DNA from: Rubricella aquisinus
GTDB taxonomy: Bacteria; Pseudomonadota; Alphaproteobacteria; Rhodobacterales; Rhodobacteraceae
Reading direction: 5' to 3'
Length of the DNA: 64,000 bases
Assembly (NCBI RefSeq): GCF_014199445.1
Contig: NZ_JACIJS010000007.1
Span: 62,001 to 126,000 of the forward strand
Position numbers and translations under genes: made by a program. Below, in pieces: positions 43,948 through 52,690 of this stretch; position 1 is the stretch's first letter, and the number at the start of each line of letters is the position of its first letter. The notes below the pieces were generated by a model. That model was not told where the DNA came from and ran no database searches. It saw only the letters and a program-made list of their open reading frames with translations.

Positions 43948-45278
43948 GGGCTGTCTCCGGGCAAAGGGGGCAGGGCGCGGGCGCGGCGGGGCGCATCTCC
44001 GGCCTGAGCATGTGGGTCGAACAGGGTATCCCAATCAAGATCACCGTCCACCATCTGCTCCAACACCACGCGAAGGGTCTGTCCGCTGTCGCGCACGGTC
44101 GCACAAGCGGCCGATACCAGCGACGCGGCCTCCGCCATGGGCATTTTCTGGGCCAGCGCGCATTTCGCAGCCTCGGCAAAGACCAGTCCCTGCGTTGCGT
44201 CCAGCGTCCGGGCCATCGCCGCGCGATTGACCTCCAACCCGGTGAGCAGAGCCTCCGCATGGCGCAACGCCGCCCCCGTTTGCACGACCATCCGGGGCAG
44301 GCCCAGCCATTCCTGCGCCCATGCCGCGCCGTCCCGCTCCTCCCCGTGAAGCTGCGCGTGATGGAGGCTGCCGATGGCATCTGCATTGGCACGCGCAAGG
44401 GCGATCAGCATCTCCGCCGCAACCGGATTGGCCTTGTGCGGCATGGCGGAGGAGCCGCCACCGCCGGTTATCCGAACCTCCCCGATCTCATTGCGAGTCA
44501 GGATCAACACGTCCTGTCCGATCCGGCCAAGCGCCCCTGTGACGCTCGCCAGCCAATGCCCGATATCCGCAATCCGGTCGCGGCTGGTATGCCATGGCTG
44601 ATCGGGCAGGGTGAGGCGCAGCGCGTCTGCCATGTGCTGCGCGATCTGATGGGCCTTCGGCCCAAATGCAGCGCGCGTTCCGCTGGCCCCGGAAAGGGAA
44701 AGGCACATTGCCCCCTGCCGCAGCGGCGCAAGCTGTGCGTGATGGCGATAGAGCGGATCGGCCCAGCCCGCCACACGCGCGCCAAACGTGGTCACGGTCG
44801 CGATTTGGCCGCGTGTGCGGGCGGCCATCACCGTATCCGCCTCCGCCAGGGCAAGGGCGCGCAGACGGGTCAATATCGCACTCAATCGCGTCTCAAGGAT
44901 CGTCAGCGCCTGCCGCAACCGCAACATCAACCCGGTGTCGATCATATCCTGCGATGTGGCACCAAAATGCAGAAACCCGGCCAAGGTCGGATCGCCAATT
45001 TCATGGCGGAACGCCTTGAGAATGGCAGGTATCGGCACACCTGCCATGGCGGTTTCAGCCGCGAGGGACGCGGGATCGACCGTGCCCTCCCGCGCGGCGC
45101 GCTCGATGGCGCCAGCGGCGTCTTGCGGGATGATGCCATGGGCGGCCTGCGCCTTGGCCAATGCGGCCTCCACCAGCAGGATCGCGCGCACCTCCGCTGC
45201 ATCGGTAAAGAGCGCGGCGAGGTCCGCATCGCCGAAAAGGTCACGATAGAGCGGGCTGTCGGCAGGGTGAAAGGCCAA
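43944..45278 (-). CDS. pcaB: 3-carboxy-cis,cis-muconate cycloisomerase
   Basis: 444 residues, fumarase/aspartase superfamily. The signature GSSAMPHKANPV and HFGATSQDMIDTG identify PcaB of the protocatechuate branch of the beta-ketoadipate pathway. TTG 45278 is preferred because AAGGAG lies six to eight bases upstream; a TTG at 45299 would add seven codons. It is downstream of a PcaD-like gene and upstream of the DUF985 gene. No ring-cleavage genes (pcaGH) or pcaC are nearby. Confidence 0.9.
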   Translation of the reverse strand: MAFHPADSPLYRDLFGDADLAALFTDAAEVRAILLVEAALAKAQAAHGIIPQDAAGAIERAAREGTVDPASLAAETAMAGVPIPAILKAFRHEIGDPTLAGFLHFGATSQDMIDTGLMLRLRQALTILETRLSAILTRLRALALAEADTVMAARTRGQIATVTTFGARVAGWADPLYRHHAQLAPLRQGAMCLSLSGASGTRAAFGPKAHQIAQHMADALRLTLPDQPWHTSRDRIADIGHWLASVTGALGRIGQDVLILTRNEIGEVRITGGGGSSAMPHKANPVAAEMLIALARANADAIGSLHHAQLHGEERDGAAWAQEWLGLPRMVVQTGAALRHAEALLTGLEVNRAAMARTLDATQGLVFAEAAKCALAQKMPMAEAASLVSAACATVRDSGQTLRVVLEQMVDGDLDWDTLFDPHAQAGDAPRRARALPPLPGDSP

Positions 45279-45339
45279 GGTCGGCTCCTTTTGTTCCAAT
45301 GCGTGCAGCGTATCCGAGCGGACAGGCCCCGAAAAGGGA

Positions 45340-46143
45340 TCAGATCAGGCGCGGCGGGGCAGGCGCGGCAACGGGCGGCAGATTGTCCATGAACCCTGCG
45401 ATTGCGCGCGCCACATCTCCCGGTGCCTCGGCTGACGGGAAATGGCCCGTGCGGCGGATGATCTGACGCTCCGCCCCCGCGATCAGGGCAGCGACCTCGC
45501 CCGAAAGGTCAGGCGGCACAATCGGGTCAGCCAACCCCGACAGCACGAGCGCCGGACAGGTCAGCCGCGCGGTACTCTCCAGAAGGTCGGTATGTGCCAA
45601 TGCCTGACACGCGGCGGCATAGGCCCCAGCGGACATATCTGTGAGCGGGGCCAAGACCCGGTCGCGCGTGTCCTCCGGCGTGCGGGGATGAAAGGCGGCG
45701 GTGAGCCTGTCACGTTCTGCCTCAAGACCGTCTTGCGCCACGCTGCGGGCCCGGGCCTCCCAACGGGTTTCGGTCTCTAGCTTGACCGCACTGCTTTCCA
45801 GAACCAGACCGCGCACCAGATCGGGCCGTTCTGCCGCGATGCCTTGCGCGATCATGCCGCCCACGCCGTGCCCAATGACCACCGCAGGGCGGTCAAGGCT
45901 CCCGATTGCGTCAGCAACAAACGTGCCAAGCCCCACTGGCGCCCCATAGCCGCTGCGCCCATGCCCGCGCAGATCCGCCAGAATGATCGACAGCCCGCTG
46001 GGCACGGCCGCCGCCACATCGCCCCAATAGCGATGGTCAAGCCCCAAACCATGCAAAAACAGAACCAATGGCCCATCAGCGGGGCCGATGCGCATGTCTT
46101 TCAAGGCGACGCCATCGCGGGCCATTCTTTCGCTTGATTGCAC
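45340..46143 (-). CDS. PcaD-like alpha/beta hydrolase lacking the nucleophilic serine
   Basis: 267 residues. HGLGLDHRYWGDV, DLRGHGRSGYG, GLADPIVPP (acid) and RTGHFPSAE (His) follow 3-oxoadipate enol-lactonase and related hydrolases. The nucleophile elbow, normally GxSxGG, reads GHGVGG: residue 93 is Gly (codon GGC, 45867-45865). It should therefore lack ordinary hydrolase activity. GTG 46143 is chosen because AGAAGG is eight bases upstream; ATG 46125 is an alternative. It is followed by pcaB and is divergent from an IclR regulator. Confidence 0.8.
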   Translation of the reverse strand: MQSSERMARDGVALKDMRIGPADGPLVLFLHGLGLDHRYWGDVAAAVPSGLSIILADLRGHGRSGYGAPVGLGTFVADAIGSLDRPAVVIGHGVGGMIAQGIAAERPDLVRGLVLESSAVKLETETRWEARARSVAQDGLEAERDRLTAAFHPRTPEDTRDRVLAPLTDMSAGAYAAACQALAHTDLLESTARLTCPALVLSGLADPIVPPDLSGEVAALIAGAERQIIRRTGHFPSAEAPGDVARAIAGFMDNLPPVAAPAPPRLI

Positions 46144-46234
46144 TGTAATTGCCTTCTGACGTCGCAAAAGTGTCGCATGCACTGGTCAGCGCACTGCGTG
46201 GGGCTAGATATGTTGCACACATGTGGGAGCAGAC

Positions 46235-47056
46235 ATGAAAATTCAACCGAGGACTGAGGCAGAGCAGGATCGCACCGGGCAGGTACGGTCTGTCGTGCGC
46301 TCACTGACCGTATTGCGCGCGATTGCCGCGACCGATAACGGCCTGACGCTGACCGAAGTGGCCGAGCGTGCGGGCTTGCCCGCCTCGACCACGCACCGGC
46401 TGCTGACAACGCTTGAGAGCGAACGCTTCGTCCGGTTTGACGCTGGATCGGGCGTTTGGCAGATCGGGGTGAATGCATTTGTCGTCGGCTCCGCCTTTAC
46501 CCGGACGCGCAACCTCTTGGCACTCGCGAAGCCCTATCTGCGCCGCCTTATGGACCTGACGGGGGAGACCGCGAATATCTTTGTCGAGAATGGCGGGCAG
46601 GTCGTTTGCCTTGATCAGGTGGAAAGCCGGTTCACCATGCGCGCGATCACTCAGGTGGGAGGACGGCTGCCGATGCATTGCTCCGGCTCCGGCAAGGCGC
46701 TGTTGTCCCAAATGCCGCCCGAACGGCAGGCGCGGATTATGTCCGATATACCTTTGGAGCAGATCACGCCCCACACCGTCGTTGATCAGGGCAAGCTGAT
46801 TGCCCAACTGACCAAGGCGCGCACCGATGGCGTTGCAATTGACGATCAGGAACATGCCGAAGGGCTGCGCTGTGTTGCGTCCTGCGTGTTTGGCGAGTTG
46901 GGCCAGCCGATTGCGGCGATTTCCGTCTCTGGCCCCACATCGCGGATCACCGACGCGCGGATTGTCGAGATCGCGGCGAATGTGCAGAAAATCGCGGCGG
47001 AGATCACCGCCGAGTTTGGTGGCACGACAGAGCCTGCATTGCGCAGCATCGGCTGA
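46235..47056 (+). CDS. IclR family transcriptional regulator
   Basis: 273 residues. The winged helix VVRSLTVLRAIAATDNGLTLTEVAERAGLPASTTHRLLTTLESERFV is followed by an effector domain with CLDQVESRFTMRA, LPMHCSGSGKALLS and DDQEHAEGLRCVA, typical of IclR. It is divergent from the PcaD-like/pcaB/DUF985 group with a 91-base gap, so it likely senses an aromatic or dicarboxylic intermediate and controls those genes. The link is inference. Confidence 0.88.
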   Translation: MKIQPRTEAEQDRTGQVRSVVRSLTVLRAIAATDNGLTLTEVAERAGLPASTTHRLLTTLESERFVRFDAGSGVWQIGVNAFVVGSAFTRTRNLLALAKPYLRRLMDLTGETANIFVENGGQVVCLDQVESRFTMRAITQVGGRLPMHCSGSGKALLSQMPPERQARIMSDIPLEQITPHTVVDQGKLIAQLTKARTDGVAIDDQEHAEGLRCVASCVFGELGQPIAAISVSGPTSRITDARIVEIAANVQKIAAEITAEFGGTTEPALRSIG

Positions 47057-47147
47057 GGGCGGGGAATTTGCCTTGCGTGCATTTTCCCGCTTGCAGCCCC
47101 AAATCGCGTTTGTTAGAGACGCGTCAGCATCTGAGACGGTGCACGGT

Positions 47148-47222
47148 TCCGGCGTAGCTCAGTGGTAGAGCACTCGACTGTTAATCGATCGGTCGTAGGT
47201 TCGAATCCTACCGCCGGAGCCA
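47148..47222 (+). tRNA. tRNA-Asn (GUU)
   Basis: 75 bases: acceptor TCCGGCG pairs with CGCCGGA, D-arm AGCTCAGTGGTAGAGC, anticodon loop around CTGTTAA with GTT, T-loop GGTTCGAATCC, and encoded CCA. It is followed by a 216-base stretch without a convincing gene. Confidence 0.97.
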
Positions 47223-47438
47223 AAATTTCCCCCTCAAGAGTATTAGCCATTTGTGCTGCGCGTCTCCCCCTTTGCGGACAAGGCGCTTCTGTTTGGCGTG
47301 GAAGAACAACGGTGGGACGGGGCAGGGAGGCACCTCCTTAACCCATTACGTCGTGGAGGCGGAGACCAAGGAGCTGTCGCGGTACGCCAATCAGCGCCTT
47401 TGAACATGCACTACCAGTCTAAGCCAATGTCCAACCGC

Positions 47439-48095
47439 CTAGATCTGAAGCCCCAAGAAGATTACGGCAATAGGAACTGGGGACACTGCGATTGCGACCG
47501 TTAGAAACGTCCAAATCGGTGAGAATATGCCGCTTAGCCCAGCGAGCAGCATGATACCGCCGCCCCCGCCGATGATCGAATTGCCCGGCGTGTTGATCGC
47601 CAGGGCCACTGCCACATAGCGGTGGCGCAGGGCCACGCGCACCACGCGCCCCGATTGCCCGTCCAGCAGCATGGCCAATCGCGCGTCACCGGACAATGGC
47701 GCTGCTTGCGCGACGAGCGCTGCGGCGCGGCGCATACGCAACAGGGAAAGCAACCGCTCCAGCGCATCAATCGGCAGGAAACGCCCGACGGTGAAGGCCA
47801 GCATCATGGACGCAACGGTGCAGATATAGATCAGCGGGGCGATTGCGGCGCCAAAGGCCGCGAGCAGTGCAATCCCAATCTCAGCCCCCGGAACGAAAGG
47901 CAGCGCCAAAAGCCCGATATAGGCCACGGCGCCCAGCATGATGGCCTTGTGCACCTGCTGTTCGTTATCGGGCCGAATTTGCAGATTGAGCGAGTCGCGG
48001 ATTTCATGCGCGCCCCATGTGGCCAATCCGATAATGAGAATCAGCAGGCTGATCCGAAGCAGGATGGTGCCTAGTGACGCGCCAGAAGCTTTCAC
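47439..48095 (-). CDS. TVP38/TMEM64-like (DedA-related) membrane protein
   Basis: 218 residues with about five hydrophobic segments. LALPFVPGAEIGIALLAAFGAAIAPLIYICTVASMMLAFTVGRF matches the conserved core of VTT/TVP38 proteins, and NTPGNSIIGGGGGIMLLAG follows. These proteins are implicated in lipid scrambling or membrane homeostasis. Ten bases separate it from the secreted-protein gene upstream, suggesting a two-gene unit. Confidence 0.75.
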   Translation of the reverse strand: MKASGASLGTILLRISLLILIIGLATWGAHEIRDSLNLQIRPDNEQQVHKAIMLGAVAYIGLLALPFVPGAEIGIALLAAFGAAIAPLIYICTVASMMLAFTVGRFLPIDALERLLSLLRMRRAAALVAQAAPLSGDARLAMLLDGQSGRVVRVALRHRYVAVALAINTPGNSIIGGGGGIMLLAGLSGIFSPIWTFLTVAIAVSPVPIAVIFLGLQI

Positions 48096-48105
48096 CCGTC
48101 AGCAC

Positions 48106-48588
48106 TCAGCCTGACGCGTCTTGGGCCATGTCGGGCATGGCTTTTCCGGTGGCGGTCAGGACGATTTGATTGGTCCAGTACCAGCGCCGCGTGGTCCACG
48201 TCCCGTCAACGGTGATGTCATCCCCGTTCACCTGCCCATAGAACACCACAGTGTGCGGCGCATCAGGACAGATGGTCGTGACCGTAAAGTGGATCACGCC
48301 GTCAACCTCTTTCGTTTTGTAGTCCGACCAACCGAAATCACAGTAATTCTGACAATCGACAGACTGGAACGTGTCATCGCGAAACACCAAAAGGTCTTCA
48401 AGAACCGCACCGCTCGCGGTGTCAACGCCAAGCACATCAAAGGAGCGGCCATCCAGCGCGCCGGTGGCTTCCCATTGGCCTTCGGGCACTTGCAGGTCAG
48501 GGATGTCCTCGTTCATCACGGACATGGTCGCAGCACCCGTGCCGACCGTGGCCAGCGCAATAGCTGCGATCTGAAGAATTTGGGCCAT
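48106..48588 (-). CDS. Secreted protein of unknown function
   Basis: 160 residues. A signal-like N-terminus (MAQILQIAAIALATVGTGAATMS) is followed by a beta-rich domain with three Cys (VDCQNYCDFGW and TTICPDAPHT) and Trp/Tyr-rich strands (GTWTTRRWYWTN). I recognise no family. A 261-base gap separates it from the LOV gene upstream. Confidence 0.6.
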   Translation of the reverse strand: MAQILQIAAIALATVGTGAATMSVMNEDIPDLQVPEGQWEATGALDGRSFDVLGVDTASGAVLEDLLVFRDDTFQSVDCQNYCDFGWSDYKTKEVDGVIHFTVTTICPDAPHTVVFYGQVNGDDITVDGTWTTRRWYWTNQIVLTATGKAMPDMAQDASG

Positions 48589-48849
48589 GATGCTCTCCGT
48601 CTGATGCCCAAAGGCATTTCACGTCCGTGTTCTTCGCAGATACTACTGCCATACGGCCTAGCAACCTACATAAAATGCGTGACGGACAAGATTTTGAATG
48701 ACGTATGCGTAAAGAGCAGGCAATTTCGCTCGCCTTTTCCCGCATGGGCAGATGGTGACAGCGGGATTAAAGGCCGTCGGGAGACGTTTGGCCAGATTGC
48801 CATTGGTCATGGTCAGTCTTGGGCGCAGTTTTTTAGCGACCCGAACGCT

Positions 48850-49389
48850 TTAGGGTAGGGCGGCAATTCTTGCTTTGATCAGGGCCCGTGCCTCAAGCCC
48901 CAAAAGGTGACCGCAGCGGATCAGGGCGTCGCGGCTTTCGGAATGGGCGGCGTTCATCTGATCGAGGCTTTCATGCAGCCGTTCGGCATGGCTGCGCAGG
49001 GCGACGGCGCGTTCCACCTGCGGGATCTCGAATTGGGAGCCGACAAAGAAACTCGGGTCTCCATCCCCGCCGAGGATCGGAAAGATGAACAGATAGTTGT
49101 CGAACGGCTCGCCCGATTTGCGAAAATTGCGCAGGATGACTTGCGCGTCATGGCCATGCGCCATCTGATCGCGCAGATGCGCGCGCATTTTCGGCTGCTC
49201 TGTGTCGCCCTGCAAAAAACGGCAATTGCGCCCTTCCACCTCAGACGCGGAATAGCCCGTCAGGCGAGAAAAGCTATCATTAACCGCGATGATCGGATTG
49301 TCCGGCAGGCGCGGGCAACTCACGCTGAGCGCGACCTGAGAATTGTGCATGAAATCGAGCACAGGAGCCGGGATTTTGGGCGTGTCCAT
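48850..49389 (-). CDS. Short LOV-domain blue-light photoreceptor
   Basis: 179 residues, like the short LOV proteins of Rhodobacteraceae (RsLOV, DsLOV). The photoactive motif GRNCRFLQG places the adduct-forming Cys at 56. Flavin ligands are also present: LRNFRK, FDNYLF and the final GSQFEI Gln. After the LOV core there is a ~55-residue helical tail and no kinase or DNA-binding domain, so output probably runs through the tail. It lies 71 bases downstream of the GTPase-Roadblock gene and is probably in its operon. Confidence 0.92.
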   Translation of the reverse strand: MDTPKIPAPVLDFMHNSQVALSVSCPRLPDNPIIAVNDSFSRLTGYSASEVEGRNCRFLQGDTEQPKMRAHLRDQMAHGHDAQVILRNFRKSGEPFDNYLFIFPILGGDGDPSFFVGSQFEIPQVERAVALRSHAERLHESLDQMNAAHSESRDALIRCGHLLGLEARALIKARIAALP

Positions 49390-49460
49390 AAAAGAACCTG
49401 TCAGTCTGGATAAGGCCAGCGCGCCGGAACGCATCGTCGCGTCCCGACGCCGCCTGATCC

Positions 49461-49817
49461 TTAGATGGAGAGCGTCTGCTCGACCTTTTTCACCTGAAGG
49501 CGCGCCATGCCGAGATTGGCGGCCTTTTTGTCGAGCGCGACATAGAGGAACACAGTCGGAGACTGCGCCAAGGGGCGGATCAGGTGATATTGCGTGCCAA
49601 GGGTGATGAGGATGTCCTCGATATGGTCATCAATGGCCAGCGCATTCATTGCAGCGAGCTTTGCCTTGACCACTTCGGTGTTCGCGGCACTAGCCACTTC
49701 AAGGTCAATCAGGCCGTTGCCGCCTTCGGAGGCGAGCATCAGGCCGGTTTCACTGTCAACGAGGCAGCCGCCGATGAATGCGGTAACGTCCTTGAGGCCG
49801 GAGATATCTGTAGACAT
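49461..49817 (-). other. Possible internal start giving a free Roadblock/LC7 protein
   Basis: ATG 49817 is preceded by GGAAG about six bases upstream and begins exactly at the start of the Roadblock domain (MSTDISGLKD). If used, it would produce the regulator without the G domain, mimicking a separate MglB-like protein. This is inference from the ribosome-binding site and domain boundary. Confidence 0.45.
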
Positions 49818-50723
49818 GTTTTCTTCCGTTTCTGTGTCAGCGGAATGCTGGTTTTCGTCTGTGAGCCCATTTGGTTCCGGGCTGTCTTGTGCCGGATCTG
49901 GGATGGATATGGCGTCGGGCGCCGGACTGTCGGGGGAGACAACGGGGGCAGGATCGCGCACCTGATACCGCGCAAGCTGCGCGTCGCGCGCAGCATCCAT
50001 GGCTGCGACGGAGGTCTCGATCTCTTCAATCAGGGCGGCACCGCCGCTCTCTTGCCAAGTTTGCGCGGCGGCGGCGGGATCCTCCATTTCAAGCGCTTTC
50101 GCAGCATCGGGGGAGGAGATCGGCAGGATCGTGCGGAACAGCTTTCCCGCCTCTTCTTTCACTCGGGTCAGCACGCGTTTTCGATCCTTCTTGGAGAGGC
50201 GGTCAACGCCGGTGACGACAAGGATGCTCTGCGCGCGCAGCCGTTCAGGCAGGCGCTCCCATGTGGCAACCTCGGATTGGCGCCACGCCTGTACGGCGGT
50301 GGTGCACCAGATGACGAAATCGGTATGTCCCGCGATGATGCCCAGCGGGCTTTGCCGCATCATCGGGTCCGAAATGCCGGGTGTGTCGATCAGATCGAAC
50401 CGATCAAGCGCCTCGTCATCCACCTCGATGCGGGCAATGGCGCAACTGTCCATCGTCATCGGCACATTGGGATCGAGCGGCTGCACCCGGCGGCTGCGGT
50501 CATAGCCGAACAAAACAGCATCCTCGGACGGGCCGCGCCGCAGCCAGATTGCGGGAACATGGGTCGCGGTGACTTGGGTGGTGGCCACTTCGCGGGCCAT
50601 AATGAGGTTGAGAAGCGTCGATTTCCCGACGCTGAATTCCCCCATCAATGCCACGCGCGTGCGGCGCGTTGCGGCCCGCGCGAGGCGGTCATACTGGGCT
50701 TGGGTCACGGGGCGGGGTGTCAT
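49461..50723 (-). CDS. GTPase fused to a C-terminal Roadblock/LC7 domain
   Basis: 420 residues. The G domain has P-loop GEFSVGKST (28-36), DTPG at 113-116 and TGVD at 171-174. A Pro/Asp/Glu-rich linker (about 255-302) leads to a Roadblock/LC7 fold (about 305-420: GLKDVTAFIGGCLVDSETGL and so on), the fold of MglB-type regulators of small GTPases. Within the same frame an ATG at 49817 (residue 303) has GGAAG just upstream and could give a separate 118-residue Roadblock protein. It overlaps the dynamin-like gene by four bases. I know of no characterised protein of this architecture. Confidence 0.85.
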   Translation of the reverse strand: MTPRPVTQAQYDRLARAATRRTRVALMGEFSVGKSTLLNLIMAREVATTQVTATHVPAIWLRRGPSEDAVLFGYDRSRRVQPLDPNVPMTMDSCAIARIEVDDEALDRFDLIDTPGISDPMMRQSPLGIIAGHTDFVIWCTTAVQAWRQSEVATWERLPERLRAQSILVVTGVDRLSKKDRKRVLTRVKEEAGKLFRTILPISSPDAAKALEMEDPAAAAQTWQESGGAALIEEIETSVAAMDAARDAQLARYQVRDPAPVVSPDSPAPDAISIPDPAQDSPEPNGLTDENQHSADTETEENMSTDISGLKDVTAFIGGCLVDSETGLMLASEGGNGLIDLEVASAANTEVVKAKLAAMNALAIDDHIEDILITLGTQYHLIRPLAQSPTVFLYVALDKKAANLGMARLQVKKVEQTLSI

Positions 50724-52690
50724 GCGGCGATGGTCCGATCCGGGTCAAGCTCGGACAGGGTCGCGGCAAGGTCCGCCTCCGCGCGGCGCAGGATCGCGAT
50801 CCGCTCCTCCGCGCTGACAGCGGTTTGCGTGCCGGTCTGCTCCGCAAGCGTCAGGAGCCGCTCGCTCTGATCGCTCAGAAACTCTCGCAGCGTGTCGCGC
50901 AATTCGGTCGCGAGGCGCAGGATGTAGTCCTCCCGCAGGGATTGGGTCATGGGCAACACTTCGCGGTTGATCATTTTGCGCAACTCGCTGACCTCGCCCT
51001 CCACCCCGGTAAACCGACTGAAAAGCGCCTTCCAACCCTTGAATTCCATATCGAGCGTGATCGTCTGGCTCAGCATCACAGGCGCAGGGATATCCGGCCC
51101 GTTGGGCGGCGTGATGCGGGCCTCCGCGATGTCCTGTCCCAGAAGTTCTGCCTGAATTTCGCTCAGCCGCTGTGCGGTGGTCTCCAGCACCTCTTCGAGC
51201 GCCTGTAGGGTGCCGGAGGTAAAGGCGGCGACCTGTAGCGCCAGATCCCGGCGCAATTCATGCACATCCGCCCGCCATTCCGCCCGCTCGTCGCCCGTGC
51301 GCGCCTGCCGGAGCCTGTCACATTCCCGCTCTGAATAGGCAGTGACGGTTTCCTGCACGCGGCGCAGAACGCGCGGGACGGCGGCGTTGATTTCGGTTTC
51401 CAGCCGGTCGCTGGCCTGCTTGATCAACGGGTCAAGCTGATCGGCCAGCCGGTCACCGCTGCCGACAGCGCCATTCATCGCACGGGTCTGCGCCTCAAGC
51501 AGGGTCCGGCGGCGCTGCGCGTGGTTGAGGAGGCTGCGACAGGCCGTGTCGAGCATCCGCGCCCCGCCACCGTCGAGCATCACGGTTCCAATCGCCTCTT
51601 GCAGCGTGGGCAGGCCCGACACCTCCCAGACCGCATCGCGGTCCCCGGCTGTGACGCCCAGTGCGCCCAGCGTGGCAAGCGAATGATCGGGCAGTTCTAT
51701 GCCCTCAGGATCAAGCGCGTGCTGCGCCCAAAGCGCGCTGCCAAAGAGGATCGTGGCCGTCGGAGGCAGGTGTTGCTGGTCAAGCGCGATGAGCATCCGC
51801 TCCTTGATCTCCGCCATTTGGGCTTCGGGGTTGGGCAACTCATCAATCCGGTTCACAAACAGGATGATCCGCTCCTGTTTGAGGGAGGCGAGTATTCGCA
51901 TCAGCCCTAGATCGGTCGTGGACAATGCCTGATGCGCGCTCAGCACCACGAGATACACATCCGCATCCGACAGCGCGCGCAACGTGATCTGCTCACGCAC
52001 CAAGAACGGGTCATTCACCCCCGGCGTGTCGCGCAAGGTGAGCGGCACCTGATACTGCGGGGCGTCGAGATAAAGATCGGCAGAGCGGGTGATATCGGCA
52101 TAGCGTCCGGGGGCAACAGCGTCATCGTCGCCCATGCAGATATACCGCTCCAGCAACGCATGGTCGAAATCGTCAAACGCGTGGCGTTGACCCAAAAGCA
52201 ACTCGAAATTCCGGCCAAGCCGCTTTTTCGAGCGGTCATACATCCGCTCAACCTGTGCACGGAGTTTTTCCAACTCGTCCTCACGGCCCGCGCGCTGGGC
52301 CATCTCTCCCAAACGTCCGCCATCTTCGACGATGCGCCGCCATTCGTCCCGGTCAAAGAATTGAAAGATCGCCCGGTTCCCGTCATCACTACGCTGATTG
52401 AAATTGAGCGACGTCACGACAGAGGTCCATGGGTTCACGTCGATGGGCAGCAGACCGGGTTGACCCGACAGTGCCGTGGTGAGCGCGGTCTTTCCCGCTT
52501 TCACCTGTCCGATGACCGTCAGAACGGCCGCCTCCTTGCCGTCCTGTTGGGGGCGCGCGCCATCGGCGGCCTCCCCGATGATCCGCGCCTGTTCGGTGAT
52601 GATATGATGCAACCGGGCAAACCGCCGGAAGGCGGGCTGCTGGCGCGCGAAGGCGCGGCTCTCATCCTCTAATGTCGCAATTCCCGCCAC
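50720..52690 (-). CDS. Dynamin-like GTPase (bacterial dynamin family)
   Basis: 656 residues. The G domain has P-loop GQVKAGKT (61-68), DTPG at 221-224 and NRID at 280-283. Long helical regions follow (about 380-640) with heptad-like Leu/Glu/Arg content, as in bacterial dynamin-like proteins that bind and reshape membranes. No clear transmembrane hairpin is visible. It is the first gene of the operon with the GTPase-Roadblock and LOV genes. Two G-domain proteins side by side recall heterotypic dynamin pairs. Confidence 0.87.
   Translation of the reverse strand: MAGIATLEDESRAFARQQPAFRRFARLHHIITEQARIIGEAADGARPQQDGKEAAVLTVIGQVKAGKTALTTALSGQPGLLPIDVNPWTSVVTSLNFNQRSDDGNRAIFQFFDRDEWRRIVEDGGRLGEMAQRAGREDELEKLRAQVERMYDRSKKRLGRNFELLLGQRHAFDDFDHALLERYICMGDDDAVAPGRYADITRSADLYLDAPQYQVPLTLRDTPGVNDPFLVREQITLRALSDADVYLVVLSAHQALSTTDLGLMRILASLKQERIILFVNRIDELPNPEAQMAEIKERMLIALDQQHLPPTATILFGSALWAQHALDPEGIELPDHSLATLGALGVTAGDRDAVWEVSGLPTLQEAIGTVMLDGGGARMLDTACRSLLNHAQRRRTLLEAQTRAMNGAVGSGDRLADQLDPLIKQASDRLETEINAAVPRVLRRVQETVTAYSERECDRLRQARTGDERAEWRADVHELRRDLALQVAAFTSGTLQALEEVLETTAQRLSEIQAELLGQDIAEARITPPNGPDIPAPVMLSQTITLDMEFKGWKALFSRFTGVEGEVSELRKMINREVLPMTQSLREDYILRLATELRDTLREFLSDQSERLLTLAEQTGTQTAVSAEERIAILRRAEADLAATLSELDPDRTIAA

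Noticed and set aside
47223-47504. Possible small gene after tRNA-Asn
   Set aside because: The open frame of about 83 codons has no recognisable features, weak start context, and runs into the end of the convergent TVP38-like gene.
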